Source: a virus. Taken from it: a DNA stretch of 24,275 nucleotides. The translations under genes and the position numbers were made by a program. Within the stretch, counting starts at the first letter, position 1, and each line of letters begins with the position of its first letter. Below the pieces are notes generated by a model. That model worked only from the letters and a program-made list of their open reading frames with translations, had not been told where the DNA came from and ran no database searches. Below are positions 22,515 to 24,275 of this stretch, in pieces. Where the stretch lies: the IMG/VR virus record IMGVR_UViG_3300009130_001286, positions 1 to 24,275 of that record; one strand, written 5' to 3'.

Positions 22515-23222
22515 CTATTCCTCGCGCCAGTTCATCTTCCCGCCACTGCCGCCGTCGAAATCTATGCGCCTTTGACGCTCCTTACGATCTCTTTCAGCGC
22601 GCTGATTGGCTTTCTGGTCGTCTTCCCATGCATCCAGTTCACGGTTGCGGCGATCGCGGTCCATTGCTAGGGCTTTTTTGCGCGCGGCTTTCTCTTTGGC
22701 GTAGGCCGCGTCTTTGGTCTTGCCCTCATAGTCACGAGAAGCTTCGGTCTCGTCCCAAAGTTTCAGGAGCACCGCTTGTCCCGCTTTATCCAATGTCTTA
22801 TAAATCCGGTAAGCCAGCGCATCCTCTTCAGAGGAAACGCGCTTCTGAGGTGTGTGAGATGGGGGCTGGGTTAGAGCTTCTCCAATATCATCAATAACCG
22901 CTTGGGCAATCGTGGCACGGTATAACGAAGGGTCGTCATCCCAGGCGAGCTGGAGACTTTTTAGCAGAGGGCTTTTCGCGTTCTTGTATTCTTCCTTCGC
23001 GAGACCATCGATATCGGCTGCAGCCGTATAAGCTCCTTCAGCCCCGCCGCCGTTCGATTTTACGCGATGTGCCAAAGCCTTTCCAGGACTGCGCTTGGCT
23101 ATAAAGCCCTTGACTTTATCCATCAATCCCTCATCGATCTCTTCTTCTTGCCCTTCGGCTAAAAACTTGCGCCAGTTCTCTGTGATTAACTGGTGGCTTT
23201 TATAGCTGGAATATTTAGTCAT
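22515..23222 (-). CDS. Putative packaged/capsid-targeted protein, charged helical
   Basis: No enzyme family is recognised in this 235-residue protein. Near the N-terminus LITENWRKFLAEG carries the same E-x-W-R-K-F core as the leaders at 15273-16049 and 13626-15272, ending in L21-A22-E23, a fit to T4-type prohead protease cleavage. The middle is Ala-rich helical. The last 80 residues are a long charged helix rich in Lys, Arg, Glu and Asp (RDRRNRELDAWEDD and similar), ending in a glycine-rich tail. ATG 23222 was chosen with GGAG eight bases upstream; a longer frame to 23261 overlaps the upstream gene. The motif ACTATTTATA is at 23237-23246. DNA binding inside the capsid is a plausible inference, no more. 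Confidence 0.78.
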   Translation of the reverse strand: MTKYSSYKSHQLITENWRKFLAEGQEEEIDEGLMDKVKGFIAKRSPGKALAHRVKSNGGGAEGAYTAAADIDGLAKEEYKNAKSPLLKSLQLAWDDDPSLYRATIAQAVIDDIGEALTQPPSHTPQKRVSSEEDALAYRIYKTLDKAGQAVLLKLWDETEASRDYEGKTKDAAYAKEKAARKKALAMDRDRRNRELDAWEDDQKANQRAERDRKERQRRIDFDGGSGGKMNWREE

Positions 23223-23235
23223 CGCGATGTCTCCA

Positions 23236-23445
23236 CTATAAATAGTCTTCTTTCTTCCCAAGAGTGGATTCTTTCCAGTCTAACCAGAAGCCCACTGCTA
23301 CCATCAGGTGCATCAGAATAGAGGCACCGTACTCCCAGGCGTCATGGTAGGTAGCGAAGTGCAGGTGCACATGTCCCAAAACCCAAAAAGGTATAGCCAT
23401 TTGCTGACTATACCAGATTAGGAAGAACTTTACAAACTCTTTCAT
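23236..23445 (-). CDS. Small membrane protein of unknown function
   Basis: The 69-residue product has two hydrophobic stretches: FVKFFLIWYSQQMAIPFWVLG near the N-terminus and GASILMHLMVAVGFWL near the C-terminus, separated by a His-rich turn (GHVHLHFATYHD). This suggests a two-pass hairpin, with a charged tail (KESTLGKKEDYL). No family is recognised. ATG 23445 overlaps the recombinase stop (ATGA), so translation is coupled. The run of histidines could be metal-binding, but that is speculative. Confidence 0.68.
   Translation of the reverse strand: MKEFVKFFLIWYSQQMAIPFWVLGHVHLHFATYHDAWEYGASILMHLMVAVGFWLDWKESTLGKKEDYL
23237..23246 (-). promoter_or_regulatory. Candidate late-promoter motif
   Basis: The minus strand carries AGACTATTTATA, of which ACTATTTATA is 23237-23246, identical over 12 bases to the site at 16054. 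It overlaps the last codons of the small membrane protein and lies 14-15 bases before the packaged-protein ATG, just ahead of its GGAG site. Confidence 0.4.
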
Positions 23446-24275
23446 TCTTTGTCTACGTCGTAGAAATCTTCAGCGCTTCCCTCGCGTGTGTCAAACTTAC
23501 GAATGATCTCTTCATCCATAATCTCGAACACTCGGTTCTTGAACTTCTCATCTTCCAGTTTGGAAACCCAATGAGCGCTCTGGAACTTCTCTTCGGTTCC
23601 GTCCTTATGGACCAGCGCAAACCATGCGCCGGCTTGCTTCAGGTTGTCGGAGCCCTTGATAGCTTCCAGCCAACTCTCGGCGTCTTGGATGCCCACCTCG
23701 TCGGTGCCCCATAGAATCTTGAACGCACAGTTGCGTCCCTGCGTGCCGAAGCGAGACTTCTCTAGCTTGACCTTCACCTCGGAGCCGATGCGGAAACCAC
23801 TTTCATCCTCGATGAAAGCAGACTTCGCCTTGCGCCCCGTCAACCAGATGCGGAGAGAGTATACATAGTGCATAGCCTTCCCACCTGGGGTGATATAAGG
23901 TGTCGTCATTGCGACGATGCGTGCGTTTGGTCCCTGCGGAATGTTAGTCTTCAACTGGTTAAGAACCAGGAAGGCTGACTTTGTATTCGCAATCGGGATT
24001 GTTAGTTTAGACATTCCCTTTGAGAGAATGCGTGCCTTCATTGCCATGGTGGATTGAGGATTAAAATCCCCCTCCACATCAGAAACGGTAGGAGTCAGAG
24101 CCAGCGAATCCCAGATAAACAGGGTTCTTTCAGCGCCCGAATTAAGGACGCTTTCAACTGTTTCTAGAACGTGTTCCACCGATTGGGCCTGGACATAGAT
24201 CAGATCATCTAGATTACATCCGGTACGTTCTAGGAATCCTGGGTCAATCGCTGACTCTGAATCCATATATACCAC
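23442..24275 (-). CDS. RecA/UvsX-like recombinase (5' end missing)
   Basis: This strand-exchange protein acts in recombination-dependent replication and repair. The visible 277 residues begin inside the ATPase core: VVYMDSESAIDPGF (RecA Y-x-D-x-E), LFIWDSLALTP (Walker B-like), FLVLNQLKTN (signal-motif Gln), and PGGKAMHYVYSLRIW (loop 2 and following strand). Walker A lies outside the window. A C-terminal domain of about 80 residues follows (DAESWLEAIKG onward), and the tail is acidic, as in RecA. Whether it is closer to bacterial RecA or T4 UvsX cannot be settled by eye. The stop overlaps the next ATG. Confidence 0.92.
   Translation of the reverse strand: MVYMDSESAIDPGFLERTGCNLDDLIYVQAQSVEHVLETVESVLNSGAERTLFIWDSLALTPTVSDVEGDFNPQSTMAMKARILSKGMSKLTIPIANTKSAFLVLNQLKTNIPQGPNARIVAMTTPYITPGGKAMHYVYSLRIWLTGRKAKSAFIEDESGFRIGSEVKVKLEKSRFGTQGRNCAFKILWGTDEVGIQDAESWLEAIKGSDNLKQAGAWFALVHKDGTEEKFQSAHWVSKLEDEKFKNRVFEIMDEEIIRKFDTREGSAEDFYDVDKE

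Noticed and set aside
16054-23246. TATAAATA on the plus strand as a classical T4 late promoter
   Set aside because: No plus-strand gene lies downstream of either copy. The motif was instead considered in the minus-strand reading, where capsid-targeted-like genes follow.
22515-23261. Longer start at 23261 for the charged packaged-type protein
   Set aside because: It would overlap the small membrane-protein gene, and ATG 23222 has a good GGAG site.
1-24275. CRISPR arrays, tRNA genes, insertion sequences and attachment sites
   Set aside because: No regular repeat-spacer pattern, cloverleaf-like segment, transposase or long direct repeat was seen, and gaps between genes are under 100 bases.

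Overview
The window is a stretch of a large tailed-phage genome, probably a T4-like or jumbo myovirus of an aquatic bacterium. Every gene reads on the minus strand. The 27 coding regions are packed tightly, and seven junctions are 4-base ATGA stop/start overlaps. There is no gap over 300 bases and no tRNA. The mix of replication genes (RecA/UvsX-like recombinase, DnaB/gp41-like helicase, 5'-3' exonuclease, DnaE polymerase), nucleotide genes (class II ribonucleotide reductase, dUTPase, deaminase, IMP dehydrogenase-like enzyme, adenylosuccinate synthetase), phage chaperonins (GroEL and GroES) and two ClpP-like proteases fits a big lytic virus. The host cannot be named from the sequence. Near-consensus sigma-70 promoters show only that its main RNA polymerase reads TTGACA/TATAAT signals.

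Layout in the direction of transcription (high to low coordinates). From 24275 to 21075: recombinase (partial), a small membrane protein, a basic/acidic protein with a capsid-targeting-like N-terminus, a Zn deaminase and a 5'-3' exonuclease. From 21075 to 16064: helicase, class II RNR, an A-type Fe-S carrier, an HNH-AP2 homing endonuclease and GroES. From 16049 to 13626: two proteins beginning with closely similar E-x-W-K/R-K/R-F/Y leaders; the second is a protein-kinase-like domain joined to a HAD phosphatase-like domain. From 13583 to 8580: an unknown protein, a degenerate nucleotidyltransferase-like protein and DnaE. From 8578 to 4692: short-form PurA/PurZ-family enzyme, dUTPase, ClpP-like protease B, a zinc-finger protein, an IMP dehydrogenase-like enzyme, a ribbon-helix-helix-like protein and a sigma region 4-like protein. 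From 4649 to 1: an acidic prohead-core-like protein, a membrane protein, ClpP-like protease A, a 581-residue unknown with a nuclease-like motif pattern, and GroEL (partial).

Two regulatory layers can be read by eye. Ten sites of the form (C)TTGACN, then 17 bases (16 in one case), then TATAAT-like, lie on the coding strand. Most sit in the 3' end of the preceding gene or in a short gap, and they serve replication, nucleotide, chaperonin and protease genes. A different motif, ACTATTTA(T/A)A, lies just upstream of three genes whose products look like capsid-targeted or prohead-core proteins. It is a candidate late promoter, and a zinc/sigma-region-4-like protein encoded next to one copy is a candidate reader.

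The most interesting proposal is a set of virion-packaged, injected proteins defined by a shared leader ending in L-x-E, the T4 prohead-protease cleavage signature. One of them is an unusual kinase-HAD fusion. The phage GroEL aligns with E. coli residue for residue through about residue 204 but has a changed substrate/GroES-binding surface (Tyr203 to Ala). The pairing of an IMPDH-like enzyme with a 336-residue PurA/PurZ relative raises the testable possibility of altered purine supply or modified DNA.
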